The notes: a model not told the origin generated them from the letters alone. Shown: positions 54,107 to 62,341, numbered from the stretch's first letter. The stretch is 64,000 nt of DNA from Hymenobacter psoromatis (GCA_001596155.1 CP014771.1:3472001-3536000), one strand, 5' to 3'. Made by a program: numbers and translations.

Positions 54107-54146
54107 AAAAAAAAGCACCGACCACCCGCGAGGGTAGTCGGTGCTT
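54107..54146 (-). terminator. Rho-independent terminator of the fasciclin gene
   Basis: AAGCACCGAC and GTCGGTGCTT form a strong stem around ACCC/GGGT. On the minus strand it is followed by eight T, and it lies 34 bp after the fasciclin stop codon. Confidence 0.88.
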
Positions 54147-54179
54147 GCAGTAGCGCCGCCAAGCGGGCCACTAGCGCAC

Positions 54180-54740
54180 TTAGGGCATCAGCACTTTGTT
54201 GATGACGTGAATTACGCCGTTACTCTGCATTACGTTGGCAATGGTCACCGTCGCGATGCCGCCTTTCTCGTCTTTCAGCTCGATGTTCTTGCCTTTCATC
54301 ATGGCCGTCAGGTCTTCGCCCTGCACGGTTTTGAGCATGGCCTTGCCACCGCCAGCCTTAATGGCTTTCATGAGGTCAGCGGCAGTCATGCGGCCGGCTA
54401 CCACATGGTAGGTCAGGATTTTGGTGAGCGTCGCCTTGTTTTCGGGCTTCAGCAGGGTCTCTACCGTGCCGGCGGGCAGGGCGTTGAAGGCCTCATTGGT
54501 AGGGGCGAATACGGTGAAAGGACCGGGGCCCGACAGCGTTTCCACCAGGCCAGCAGCTTTCACGGCGGCCACCAGCGTAGTGTGGTCTTTCGAGTTAACG
54601 GCGTTTTCGATGATGTTCTTCGTGGGATACATCTCGGCACCGCCTACCATCACCGGTTTAGCTTTCTGAGCCGAGGCCGTCTGAACGCCGGCCGTGCCAA
54701 GCAGTGCCACAATGGCGAGGGTTGCAAATGAGAATTTCAT
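54180..54740 (-). CDS. Fasciclin (FAS1) domain protein
   Basis: A 186-residue secreted protein: signal peptide ending near TASAQ, then one FAS1 domain with the H1 motif TVFAPTNEAFNALPAGTVE, YHVVAGRMTAADL and the H2-like VIHVINKVLMP at the end. FAS1 proteins take part in cell-surface adhesion. Single-domain forms of this size are common in Bacteroidota. Monocistronic with its own terminator. Confidence 0.95.
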   Translation of the reverse strand: MKFSFATLAIVALLGTAGVQTASAQKAKPVMVGGAEMYPTKNIIENAVNSKDHTTLVAAVKAAGLVETLSGPGPFTVFAPTNEAFNALPAGTVETLLKPENKATLTKILTYHVVAGRMTAADLMKAIKAGGGKAMLKTVQGEDLTAMMKGKNIELKDEKGGIATVTIANVMQSNGVIHVINKVLMP

Positions 54741-55037
54741 GGGTAAAAAAAAGGTAAAAGAAAAAATAATTTAAGGTTGCAGCCTGCCCCACCTACGGCC
54801 CAACCTTACCAAGTAGATTTTGGGTGAGCCAAAAAATATCCTGTAGGAGTTGCAGCAAGTATTCGAAAGCTGCGGTGCCTCGCGGCTGAGTCGGGGGCAG
54901 GCCGGCGCATCCCTAAACACGGCCCAATACTCCAGCTTATGCGAGTTATACAAACAATTTTATTTGGTTGTCCAGAATTTTTTTGCTTGAAAATGAAGGC
55001 ACAAGCTCTCGGAAAGCAAAAAAACAGCGCCCCACCC
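54741..55037. other. Spacer upstream of tRNA-Gly
   Basis: Holds the divergent fasciclin promoter region (A/T-rich, 54741-54775) and otherwise no gene-like reading frame that I can support. The sequence has no repeats shared with other parts of the window. Confidence 0.4.
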
Positions 55038-55067
55038 TTGCCTGCACCCGCCTCTTGCCTACCTTTG
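55038..55067 (+). promoter_or_regulatory. Bacteroidota promoter for tRNA-Gly
   Basis: TTG at 55038-55040 and TACCTTTG at 55060-55067 are separated by 19 bp, matching the -33/-7 (TTTG, TAnnTTTG) promoter of this phylum. The predicted start lies about 30 bp upstream of the mature tRNA. Confidence 0.65.
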
Positions 55068-55102
55068 CACCACCAACCGCCACCAAGGCGGACAAACCTC
55101 AA

Positions 55103-55178
55103 GCGAGAGTAGCTCAGTTGGTAGAGCGCGACCTTGCCAAGGTCGAGGTCGCGAGTTCGAACCTCGTCTCCCGCTCCA
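55103..55178 (+). tRNA. tRNA-Gly (anticodon GCC)
   Basis: A 76-base cloverleaf with D arm GCTC/GAGC, anticodon stem CGACC/GGTCG with loop TTGCCAA, T arm GCGAG-TTCGAAC-CTCGT (the last stem pair is G-T) and encoded CCA. The acceptor stem GCGAGAG/CTCCCGC has an A-C mismatch at position 4, where G is usual. Confidence 0.93.
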
Positions 55179-55222
55179 AAAAAAACGCTACCCTCGGGTG
55201 GCGTTTTTGGTTTATCCCCTTT

Positions 55223-55714
55223 ATGGCCGCCAATCGAAAATGCCTGAGCACCGACGAAGAGTTTTGCCAGGCAGTGGCCGGCAGCTTGCCGGTGCGGCAG
55301 GTGCTGAGCCACATCGGGCTGGTGCCGGCCGGCGGCAATGACAAAACGGTGCATAGCCGCATCGCTAAGCTAGGACTGGATACGAGCCATTTTACGGGGC
55401 AGGGGTGGAACCAGGGCGCACGGCACCGAATGTTGAGCCAGCCTTTTTCGTGGCATGGTATCTTAACCGAGAATTCCAGCTAGTCTTCAACCTGCCACCT
55501 GCGCAACCTTCTGATTCAACACGGCTTGAAAGAAGCAACGTGTGCGCAATGCGGCTTGCGCGAGTGGCGCAACCAGCCCATTCCATTGGAGCTGCACCAC
55601 GTCAACGGCATTAACAATGACCATCGCCTCCCTAACTTGCAGTTGCTTTGCCCCAATTGCCACGCGCTGACCAACAATTATCGGGGTAAGAATCAGCGTC
55701 GAAACAAAACCTAA
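55223..55714 (+). pseudogene. HNH endonuclease with an in-frame TAG
   Basis: Reads DKTVHSRIAKLGLDTSHFTG, then ILTENSS-TAG-SSTCHLRNLLIQ in the same frame, followed by CAQCGLREW, IPLELHHVNGINNDHRLPNL and LLCPNCHALT, a complete HNH/zinc-ribbon nuclease module. The TAG (55481-55483) sits where related proteins have Tyr (ENS.YSSSHLR), so TAC or TAT became TAG. Without it the protein would be about 163 residues. It lies between two tRNA genes. A read-through or suppressed stop is possible but unsupported. Confidence 0.85.
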
Positions 55715-55722
55715 CTACCTGA

Positions 55723-55806
55723 GCCAGAGTGGTGTAACCGGTAGCCACGCAGCACTTAAACTGCTGTTTCCTTACGGAAGTACGGGTTCGAGTCCCGTCT
55801 CTGGTA
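55723..55806 (+). tRNA. tRNA-Leu (anticodon TAA)
   Basis: An 84-base class II tRNA: acceptor GCCAGAG/CTCTGGT, anticodon stem CAGCA/TGCTG with loop CTTAAAC, a long variable arm (TTTCCTTACGGAAG) and T arm ACGG-GTTCGAG-TCCCGT. CCA is not encoded. It reads the UUA codon. Confidence 0.93.
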
Positions 55807-55808
55807 CG

Positions 55809-55843
55809 AAAAACCCCGTTTCTACGCTAGAAACGGGGTTTTT
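55809..55843 (+). terminator. Rho-independent terminator after tRNA-Leu
   Basis: AAAAACCCCGTTTCT pairs with AGAAACGGGGTTTTT around a 5-base loop, followed by TATTATTT. Immediately downstream of the tRNA. Confidence 0.92.
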
Positions 55844-55901
55844 ATTATTTGGGGGTACAATCTGGGGCATTACCTGCGATGGACATCTGCTCTTCAAAGT
55901 A

Positions 55902-56200
55902 GTTAGCCTTTTTTTAGCTTAATAGCACGCGCAAGTTTCATCATGGCGGCCAGCCAGTCCCCAGGTTTGCACAGCGCTTCGCAGTGCTGGTGCAGTTATA
56001 GTGGATGGTAGCTCCCGCCGCCCGTATGGCAGTATAGCGGGCCTTGACGGCTGCGCTTGTGCCGCGCGCGCGCGTCGGGCAGCACCAGATACAAAGCCGT
56101 TTTGTGCTCGGGTATGGAGGAATGCCAGTCCGTCAGGCGCAGGATGCCGCTACGGATGCTGGTGTTTTTTCTCCACCTTGAAGTCGCATCAGAGCAGGAA
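55902..56200 (-). pseudogene. Relic of a restriction-endonuclease-like protein
   Basis: On the minus strand the sequence reads FKVEK, then, one base shifted after a run of six A, NTSIRSGILRLTDWHSSIP and TALYLVLPDARARHKR, an in-frame TAA, and a tail WLAAMMKLARAIKLKKG. The FxVE-TSIxSGxLRL pattern recalls the conserved core of restriction-endonuclease-fold proteins that read FEVE-TTS-YSGLLR. At least two lesions are present and the 5' half is not recognisable. Confidence 0.5.
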
Positions 56201-56860
56201 CAGAGACTATCGGCAGGGAAAATCCAGGCGGGCGGATGTCTCAGAACACAGCCACTTTTTTGAGGCTCTGGCCCTTCTCAAATCTCCTTAGTGGAGATTA
56301 TTGTTGCTACGCCCGCGCTACCCCCTATTACCACCAGTATTTTCAGGTCAACCAAGCCGTCTGGTCCTGCGTGATGGGTAAGCCGCCCCATCCGCCGCTC
56401 ACGCCGGCCCAGTGGGCGCTCTGGGCGGAGCTGGCTGAATTGGGCCGGCAGAAAACCCAGCCTATGGGGCCGACGAACGAAAGCCGCCGCGCCGTGCTAG
56501 CGACTGCCCGTGCTAGCCTACGGCACAAATTAGCCGCTGAATTCGGGACCCTTTTTGTGGCTCCTTACTGGTCCCCCACGCTGGCGGGCGTTGAGCTGGC
56601 TGCCTCCGGGGGCGCTCCGGAGTGGCGTTTTACCTGCTCACGCAGCGGGCGGCGCAAGCAACAGGGCAATGTCGTTGTCAACTCTGGCAGTGGAAATCAG
56701 TCTTCGTACTCGATTAGGAGGGGCGAAGCTATGCCAGGCAAAGGCTACGTAACAGGTGGGCCAAACTTTTAACCGAAGCTGCCTTTTTAAGCAGGCGCGC
56801 CGCCGGTCGGGATGGAAACCGCGCCGTAGTGGTGCTGGTAAAAAGCAGTAATTTTAGGTA
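56201..56860. other. 660 bp without a confident gene
   Basis: The plus strand is open from 56236 to 56772, and its middle (PLTPAQWALWAELAELGRQK, then RRAVLATARASLRHKLAAEF) has a coding look, but there is no recognisable family, no clear start and the C-terminus is low in structure. I treat it as a possible hypothetical gene or remnant. The surrounding region is full of broken genes. Confidence 0.3.
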
Positions 56861-57745
56861 ATGGCAGCGCTTTCTCTTGAACAGCCACTACCGGTTTATT
56901 CGCTAGCCCAACCGGCCGTCGGCAGCCGCTTGTTTCAGCTGGCCCGCGTGGAAGGCACGTTGGCCTACGCGGCCGACGTGCTGTTGCCGCACCGCAAGGA
57001 CTACTACCAGCTGGTTTTCGTGCGGCGCGGCGGCAGCCGGCACTAGGTGGATATGCGGCCCTACGTGCTGCAAGACAACACCTTTTACTTTACGGTGCCC
57101 GGCCAGCTGATGGTCAAAGAGGAGCCGCAGCCCCTGTGGGCCACTACCCTGGCGTTCGGCGGGGAGTTCCTCGCTTTGCAGCAGCACACGGCCCTGGCGA
57201 AGCTGCCGCTGCTGCAAAACCTGCACGACGCCCATGAACTGCGGCTAACGGCGGCGGACGCGGCCTTCGTCGAGGACCTCCTGGACAAGCTGGCGGCCGA
57301 GTACGACCGCCCCCCCGGCCAGTGGCAGCACCGGATGCTGGCCGCCTACCTGGAAGTGTTGCTCATTCACCTGAGCCGGCTCTATACGCAGCAGTTTGCT
57401 GCCGCGGCCGTGGCCGACCAGTTGCTGAAAAACTACCGGGCGAAGATTGAAGAGAATTTCCGCGAGCAGCACGAAGTGGGTGCGTATGCCGCTTTGCTGC
57501 ATATTTCCGCCGGGTATTTGAGTGAGGTAGTGAAAGCGCAAAGTGGCAAGCCGGCCATCACCCACATTCAGGAGCGCCTGGTGCTGGAAGCCCGCCGCCT
57601 GCTGTTTCACACCCCCAGCTCGGTGAAGGAAATTGCCTTCGACCTGGGCTTTGCCGATGCTTCCTACTTCACGCGCTTTTTCAACCGCGAAACCGGCGTT
57701 ACGCCGGCCGGGTACCGCGCCGGCAGCCGGGAAATGTACCGGTGA
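56861..57745 (+). pseudogene. AraC family regulator with an in-frame TAG
   Basis: The first 61 codons (PLPVYSLAQPAVGSRLFQLA, HRKDYYQLVFVRRGGSRH) end in TAG 57044-57046. The same frame continues VDMRPYVLQDNTFYFTVPGQ through a complete AraC helix-turn-helix (LHISAGYLSEVVKAQSGK, KEIAFDLGFADASYFTRFFN) to 57745. Relatives have HW or H with an aromatic before VDM, so TGG to TAG is likely. Without the stop it would be 294 residues. Followed by an SDR gene as in the two other AraC/SDR pairs. It is probably inactive. Confidence 0.85.
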
Positions 57746-57784
57746 TGCCGAAGAATGTGCTGCTGGCCCGCCAACCGGGGCCGG

Positions 57785-57792
57785 TAGCTTTG
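57785..57792 (+). promoter_or_regulatory. -7 box before the SDR gene
   Basis: TAGCTTTG fits TAnnTTTG and lies 4 bp before the likely original start of the SDR. No good -33 element is seen. Confidence 0.35.
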
Positions 57793-57796
57793 TAGG

Positions 57797-58534
57797 ATAA
57801 AACAAGCCCTCATTACCGGAGCCAATAGAAGCAGTGGCCTGGAAGCCGCCTGGCAGTTGCTGCGCGCCGGCTATTACGTGTACCTCGGCAGCCGCGACCT
57901 GCCAAAAGGCCAGCAGGCCGTGGCGCAACTACACGCGGAAGGATTAACGCAGGTAGAGCCGGTCGCCATCGATGTGACTGATATTGCCTCCATAGAGGCG
58001 GCTCGCGTGGCGGTCGGCCAAAAGACCGACGTGCTCGACGTGCTGATTAACAACGCGGGCATCAACGGCGGGCGGCCCCAAACGGCCCTCGGCACGCCCA
58101 CCAGCGGGTACAAGCAAGTGTTTGATACTAATGTGTTTGGGGTGATTGACGTAACCCAGGCGTTTATCGACCTGCTGCGGCAGTCGCCCGCGCCCCGCAT
58201 CGTGAACGTCACGTCCGGCATGGGCTCCCTCACGCTGCACAGCGACCCTACCTGGCGCTTTTACCCCAATAAGGGGGCGGTGTACCACCCGTCCAAAACG
58301 GCGCTGAATGCCTATACCGTCATGCTGGCCTACGAGCTGCGCGATACCCCTTTCAAAGTAAACGCCGTGGACCCTGGTTTCACCGCGAGCGATTTCAACA
58401 ATCACCAGGGCACCAGCACCATCCCCGATGCCGCTGCCCGCCTGGTAAAAGCCGCTACGGCTGGCCCGGACGGCCTGACCGGCCAGTTCTTCAGCGACGA
58501 AAACGCGCCGGATACGGGCATCAGCCCGTGGTAA
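57797..58534 (+). pseudogene. SDR oxidoreductase with ATA in place of the start codon
   Basis: The frame reads KQALITGANRSSGLEAAWQL from codon 2, preceded by ATA at 57797 where ATG is expected (GGATAAAACAAGCC). The nucleotide-binding TGxxxGxG has become TGANRSSG, losing the second glycine. The remainder is family-like: LDVLINNAGINGG, VNVTSGMGSL, YHPSKTALNAYTV, VDPGFTASDF. Translation could begin at an internal codon but would lack the cofactor loop. Third AraC/SDR pair in the window, apparently decaying together with its regulator. A functional, non-ATG gene is the alternative. Confidence 0.7.
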
Positions 58535-58570
58535 AACTGGCCAGTTGGGGTAGCCCTGGTTGAATTAGAA

Positions 58571-58606
58571 TAGAGCACGCGCCGCTACCTACTGGCGCGT
58601 GCTCTA
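58571..58606. terminator. Strong hairpin after the SDR relic
   Basis: TAGAGCACGCGCC is the exact complement of GGCGCGTGCTCTA with a 10-base loop. A short T-rich stretch follows. Likely terminator of the AraC/SDR unit. Confidence 0.8.
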
Positions 58607-58703
58607 TCTTGACAAGTGCCTGACTGGCTGCAAACTGGCTTACCCAGCAGCCTACGCCTTAGCAAGCACCTGGCTTGATGAGTCAGCGTAAACCTAAGGA
58701 CCT

Positions 58704-58711
58704 TAGCTTTG
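58704..58711 (+). promoter_or_regulatory. -7 box upstream of an HxlR gene
   Basis: TAGCTTTG matches TAnnTTTG, 56 bp before the ATG of the HxlR regulator. No convincing -33 box at the usual distance. Confidence 0.45.
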
Positions 58712-58767
58712 CTTTCGTAAGGAACTTACTGGAAGAAACCTATTTTTTCTAATAGCCCGTTGAAACA

Positions 58768-59145
58768 ATGGAAGAAAATGAAGCTAGTGATGCTGCCTAT
58801 TGCCCGGTCTATTTAACGGGGCTGCGCGACTCAATGGACCTTCTTTCCGGCAAATGGAAAATGCGCATCATCGGCTCCCTCATCTTCGGCAAAAAGCGCT
58901 TCATGGAACTCATCAGCCACGTACAGGGCATCGCCGCCAAGATGCTTTCCAGCGAATTGCAGCACCTGGAGCTAAACGGACTCGTTAAACGAACCGTGCT
59001 CAATACGAAGCCCATCACGGTAGAATATGAGCTGACCGAATACGGGCATTCGCTCAAGCCCATCATCGACCAACTGGCTACCTGGGGCATCCAGCACCGC
59101 CGAAGGGTGAATCAGCGACCCGAACGGCAAGAAAGCGCAGCCTGA
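58768..59145 (+). CDS. HxlR family transcriptional regulator
   Basis: A 125-residue winged-helix protein: DLLSGKWKMRIIGSLIFGKKRFMEL (HxlR signature), IAAKMLSSELQHLELNGLVKR, then the wing TKPITVEYELTEYGHSLKPII. Such regulators respond to aldehydes, quinones or redox stress. No target gene is co-directional; the convergent QorB-like gene lies 110 bp downstream. Confidence 0.93.
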   Translation: MEENEASDAAYCPVYLTGLRDSMDLLSGKWKMRIIGSLIFGKKRFMELISHVQGIAAKMLSSELQHLELNGLVKRTVLNTKPITVEYELTEYGHSLKPIIDQLATWGIQHRRRVNQRPERQESAA

Positions 59146-59255
59146 GGCTTACCCTGAGTTGCAATAAAGCTGTTTAGGAAGTCTAAAAAACCACTACTGA
59201 ACGTCATGCTCACCAGGCCCTGGCGGCCGGCGGCCGGCCAGGGCCTGGGCGTGGC

Positions 59256-60122
59256 CTACTTACCGTAAACGGTTGTCAGGTAGGCTTTCAGGTCGGTGGG
59301 CCGGCGGCCGAGCAGCCGCTCGAAGGTGGGGCTAGCAAGGTCAAACTCCCCGTCCTTCATCGCGCCGGCCATGCCCCCTAGCAACTCAATCAGGGGCTCG
59401 GGCACCTGGTGCTGGCGCATCCCGGCGGCCATGTCTGCGCCCGAAATAGCGACGTACTCCACGGGCTGCCCGCCGGTCTCGCTCAGCGTGCGGGCCACGT
59501 CCTGGAAGGAGTAGGCGGGGCCGGGGGCAATGTCGTAAGTTTGGTTGTCGTGGCCGGTAGTGGTCAGCACGTTGGCCAGGGCCTGCCCGATTTCGTCGCG
59601 TAGCGCGTAACTCACCCGGCCCTCGCCGGCGGCGAAGTAGAAACGACCGCTCGGTACCGCCTCCTGGCCCACGAGCATCGGCAGGATGTCGAAGTAGAGC
59701 GTATTGCGGAAGATGGTGTAGTTCAGGCCCGAAGCCCGCAAGTGTTCTTCAGTAGCTAAGTGGCCTGGCGAGGCTTCAAACTTAGAAGCCGACGACGGAT
59801 TGACGATGCTAGTGTACACCAGGCGCCGCACACCGGCCTGCTGGGCCGCGTCGATGGCCTGCCGGTGCTGGCGGATGCGCAGTTCAGTTTCTGTCTCGCT
59901 GGTGGAAACGAGCAATACTGTGTCCACGCCCTGAAAAGCCGCGACGAGCGAGGCCGGGTCGTTGTAGTCGCCCTGGCGCACCTGCACGCCAAGGGGGGGT
60001 AGGGCGGTGGCTTTTTGCGGGTCGCGCACGACGGCGACGATTTCCTGGGCGGCTACCTGGGGTAGCAGGGCCTGAATGGTGGCGTGGCCGAGTTGGCCCG
60101 TAGCGCCGGTGATGGCTAGCAT
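59256..60122 (-). CDS. qorB: NAD(P)H:quinone oxidoreductase QorB-like (atypical SDR)
   Basis: A 288-residue NmrA-type SDR. AITGATGQLGHATIQALL binds NADPH at the N-terminus; VAVVRDPQKATALPPLGVQV, GVDTVLLVSTSE and RRLVYTSIVNPSSA follow, as in QorB/YtfG, which reduces quinones. The length matches. It diverges from an HxlR gene at 60222, the same arrangement as ytfG/ytfH in enterobacteria, so the regulator probably controls it in response to quinones or electrophiles. Confidence 0.9.
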   Translation of the reverse strand: MLAITGATGQLGHATIQALLPQVAAQEIVAVVRDPQKATALPPLGVQVRQGDYNDPASLVAAFQGVDTVLLVSTSETETELRIRQHRQAIDAAQQAGVRRLVYTSIVNPSSASKFEASPGHLATEEHLRASGLNYTIFRNTLYFDILPMLVGQEAVPSGRFYFAAGEGRVSYALRDEIGQALANVLTTTGHDNQTYDIAPGPAYSFQDVARTLSETGGQPVEYVAISGADMAAGMRQHQVPEPLIELLGGMAGAMKDGEFDLASPTFERLLGRRPTDLKAYLTTVYGK

Positions 60123-60221
60123 GGGTTGGTTCTTAAAAGGGTGTTGGTTACTTTTGATAACTCAAAGGTATTCGCAGCCCCTAACCTGGCGCAAGAGGGT
60201 ACGCAATTCTTCCTTAGGCAC

Positions 60222-60665
60222 ATGCAGGTAACCGCTGTTGATAATCAGACCCTTGAAAACGGCATCGCCGCCCAAAAAATCCTTGCCGTGCCGGCCGATG
60301 GCTTCGCGCTCTGCCCCGTGCGCGACATTCTGGACCGCGTGGGTGACAAATGGTCGCTGCTCTGCATTCTCTACCTGGGCAGCACCGAGCGGCTGCGCTT
60401 CAACGAGCTGCGCCACCGCATCGCGGGCATTTCGCAGCGGATGCTCACCGTCACGCTGCGCTCGCTGGAAAACGACGGCTTCGTGCGCCGCACCATATAT
60501 GCTGAGGTGCCGCCCCGCGTTGAATACCGCCTCACTCCCCTCGGCCAAAGCTTGCTGGGCGCGGTCATCGAACTGGGCAACTGGGCCAAAGACCATGCGC
60601 CCGCCATTGCCGAAGCCCGCCAGCGCGTAGCAGCTTCGCTGGCGGCCTCGGCGACCCCGGTTTAG
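60222..60665 (+). CDS. HxlR family regulator divergent from qorB
   Basis: A 147-residue winged-helix regulator: LCPVRDILDRVGDKWSLLCI with the conserved N-terminal cysteine (QorR/YodB types sense electrophiles through it), RFNELRHRIAGISQRMLTVT, then ENDGFVRRTIYAEVPPRVEY. Start ATG 60222 is the one closest to the conserved region and gives a normal length; an in-frame start exists 32 codons upstream. Divergent from qorB by 99 bp, with a shared control region. Confidence 0.88.
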   Translation: MQVTAVDNQTLENGIAAQKILAVPADGFALCPVRDILDRVGDKWSLLCILYLGSTERLRFNELRHRIAGISQRMLTVTLRSLENDGFVRRTIYAEVPPRVEYRLTPLGQSLLGAVIELGNWAKDHAPAIAEARQRVAASLAASATPV

Positions 60666-60994
60666 GTGCCCGGAACGCGCGGCGCGGCGGGCCGCTGTCC
60701 TATGCCAGGAGCACAGCAAAAACGCTGGGGTAGTAGTAGTTAACAGCTTCGCCGGTTAGCTTGGCGCGTCGTGCTTATTGATGAAAATGATAAGCTAAAT
60801 AGCCACGTCTCCCCCGCTAATATGGATACGGCCCAACTGCCCCATAATTTTTGCGGCGTTCCCATACCCGCCGTTGGTTTCACTGGGGTGGGTAGCACGA
60901 GCCTTTGTTTAGGAGGCTGCTACAAGTTGGTGGGAATAGCTATTTCCTTTTCCAGTCTAAGTACCCGTTGCTAATTAGTTTGCTATAAAAGAAC
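60666..60994. other. Spacer without a gene
   Basis: 330 bp between the HxlR stop and the palindromic element. A 67-codon open frame is present but has no family character or good start context. No repeat or RNA signal seen. Confidence 0.4.
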
Positions 60995-61091
60995 GTCATG
61001 CTGAGCTTGTCGAAGCATCTCTACCACGAGAGTAATCTCAACGTTTAGAGTGAGTTACGCAGTAGAGATGCTTCGACAAGCTCAGCATGAC
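60995..61091. repeat. Palindromic element next to IS110
   Basis: 60995-61023 is the exact reverse complement of 61063-61091 (29 bp), outer sequence GTCATGCTGAGCTTGTCGA. It is a variant of the GTCATTCCGAGCTTGCCGA elements elsewhere in the window, and lies 31 bp from the end of the IS110 transposase gene. Confidence 0.9.
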
Positions 61092-61121
61092 CGTCTACTT
61101 TACCATGAACTGTGTTAGAAT

Positions 61122-62111
61122 TTAAGAGGCCTGGGCCAGTTTCGAGCAAAAATCAGCTTGGTAGGGCACACCCGATTTGATAATAGCAAAGGCCTGCTTG
61201 AGGAGTTTGTTGCAGACGGCAATCAGGGCTAGTTTCTTGTTCTTGCCTTTGGCCACTAGGCGGTCAAAAAGGGCCGCACAAGCCACGTTCGTTTTCTTGG
61301 CCGAAAAGCTGCACATAAAGAGCTTGCCGCGAATCAGCCCCCCACCCATTTTGGTGATGCGCACCTTCCCGCGGATACTCGTGCCCGAGGTATGCTCGCG
61401 GGGGGAGAGACCGGCTAAGGCAATGACTTGCCGGTAGTTATCGAAGTGAGTGAAGCCGCCGACAAAGAGCAGTAGCATGCCCGCTGTTTTGCGCCCAATG
61501 CCAGGAATGGAGCACAACAGCGTCATTTCCTGCGCAAAGCGCCGTTCTAACAGGGCCAGTAGTTCGGCCTCTACCGCTTCCACTTGCTGCGTTAAGGTCT
61601 TGAGCAGCTGCTGAAGCCGTTTCAAAGCGAGTTTGCTCACAATAGGTTGGTGCTGTAAGGCTTCCAACGAGTTGCTAATCATCACTTTTTGCTTGAGTAA
61701 CTGCTCATTGACCTGTTCTAGGTGCCGGCACTCGACCAGGACCGCTTCGTCCGGCTGCCAGACTTTCAACGGCTGTTGCTGACCATAGCGCAACAACCAC
61801 TGCGCATCTTTGCGCTCGCTTTTGCCCTTACCTAAGTGCAGTTGAATGAAGCGTCTAATTACCAGCGGATTGAGCACGGCCACCTGTCCGCCCTGTTCAT
61901 GCAGGTAGTAAGCCAGGGCCAGATTATAGGTGCCCGTGGCTTCCATCACAAACTGGCACTGCCCGCCGCACGCCTTCACTAGCTGCTGAAAGCCCGCTTT
62001 GGTATTGCTGACTTCCAGGTGCTTAATCTGGTCATTTACTTGATAACAGACGGCCAGCGTGGCTTTGCTCACGTCCAGGCCGACAACGGGTAACGAAGAG
62101 GCGATAACCAT
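61122..62111 (-). CDS. IS110-family transposase
   Basis: A 329-residue DEDD/RuvC-type recombinase. Catalytic acids: D in LPVVGLDVSKATLAV, E in CQFVMEATGTYN, D in GKSERKDAQWLL and the following residues. The C-terminal Transposase_20 domain has LCSIPGIGRKTAGMLLLFVG and HTSGTSIRGKVRITK with the serine nucleophile. It appears intact. IS110 enzymes are guided by a bridge RNA encoded in the element's non-coding end; a suitable region lies upstream. Confidence 0.95.
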   Translation of the reverse strand: MVIASSLPVVGLDVSKATLAVCYQVNDQIKHLEVSNTKAGFQQLVKACGGQCQFVMEATGTYNLALAYYLHEQGGQVAVLNPLVIRRFIQLHLGKGKSERKDAQWLLRYGQQQPLKVWQPDEAVLVECRHLEQVNEQLLKQKVMISNSLEALQHQPIVSKLALKRLQQLLKTLTQQVEAVEAELLALLERRFAQEMTLLCSIPGIGRKTAGMLLLFVGGFTHFDNYRQVIALAGLSPREHTSGTSIRGKVRITKMGGGLIRGKLFMCSFSAKKTNVACAALFDRLVAKGKNKKLALIAVCNKLLKQAFAIIKSGVPYQADFCSKLAQAS

Positions 62112-62275
62112 TAAGTACAGCAGTAAAAGAGTGGAGAAAAAGTAGTAAAAAAGGACTTCTAGGGTGTCTTTTACTATCCTGATACAGGCTCGGTGGCCTA
62201 CTGGAACTGTCCAAAGTGACCCTAAAAAAGAGCGGGGATTGTCATGTTAAACGGGCTCCAACGCCCCATAAGATT
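62112..62275 (-). ncRNA. Candidate bridge RNA region of the IS110 element
   Basis: The 160 bp upstream of the transposase start contain no gene. On the minus strand they run from TGGGGCGTTGGAGCC through GGACAGTTCCAGTAGGCC and CACCGAGCCTGTATCAGG to the transposase start, and could fold into several stems. In the IS110 group, the RNA that pairs with target and donor DNA is transcribed from this 5' non-coding end. The assignment is by position; no structure was computed. Confidence 0.45.
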
Positions 62276-62341
62276 AGAATCTTATTCCGCTCCTTTCCTT
62301 TCATTGGCCCAAATTAGAGGGCGTACCTGAACATAGGATAA

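Noticed and set aside
55723..55806. The tRNA-Leu (anticodon TAA) as an amber suppressor explaining the two TAG codons
   Set aside because: The anticodon reads UUA, not UAG, and the structure is an ordinary class II tRNA-Leu.
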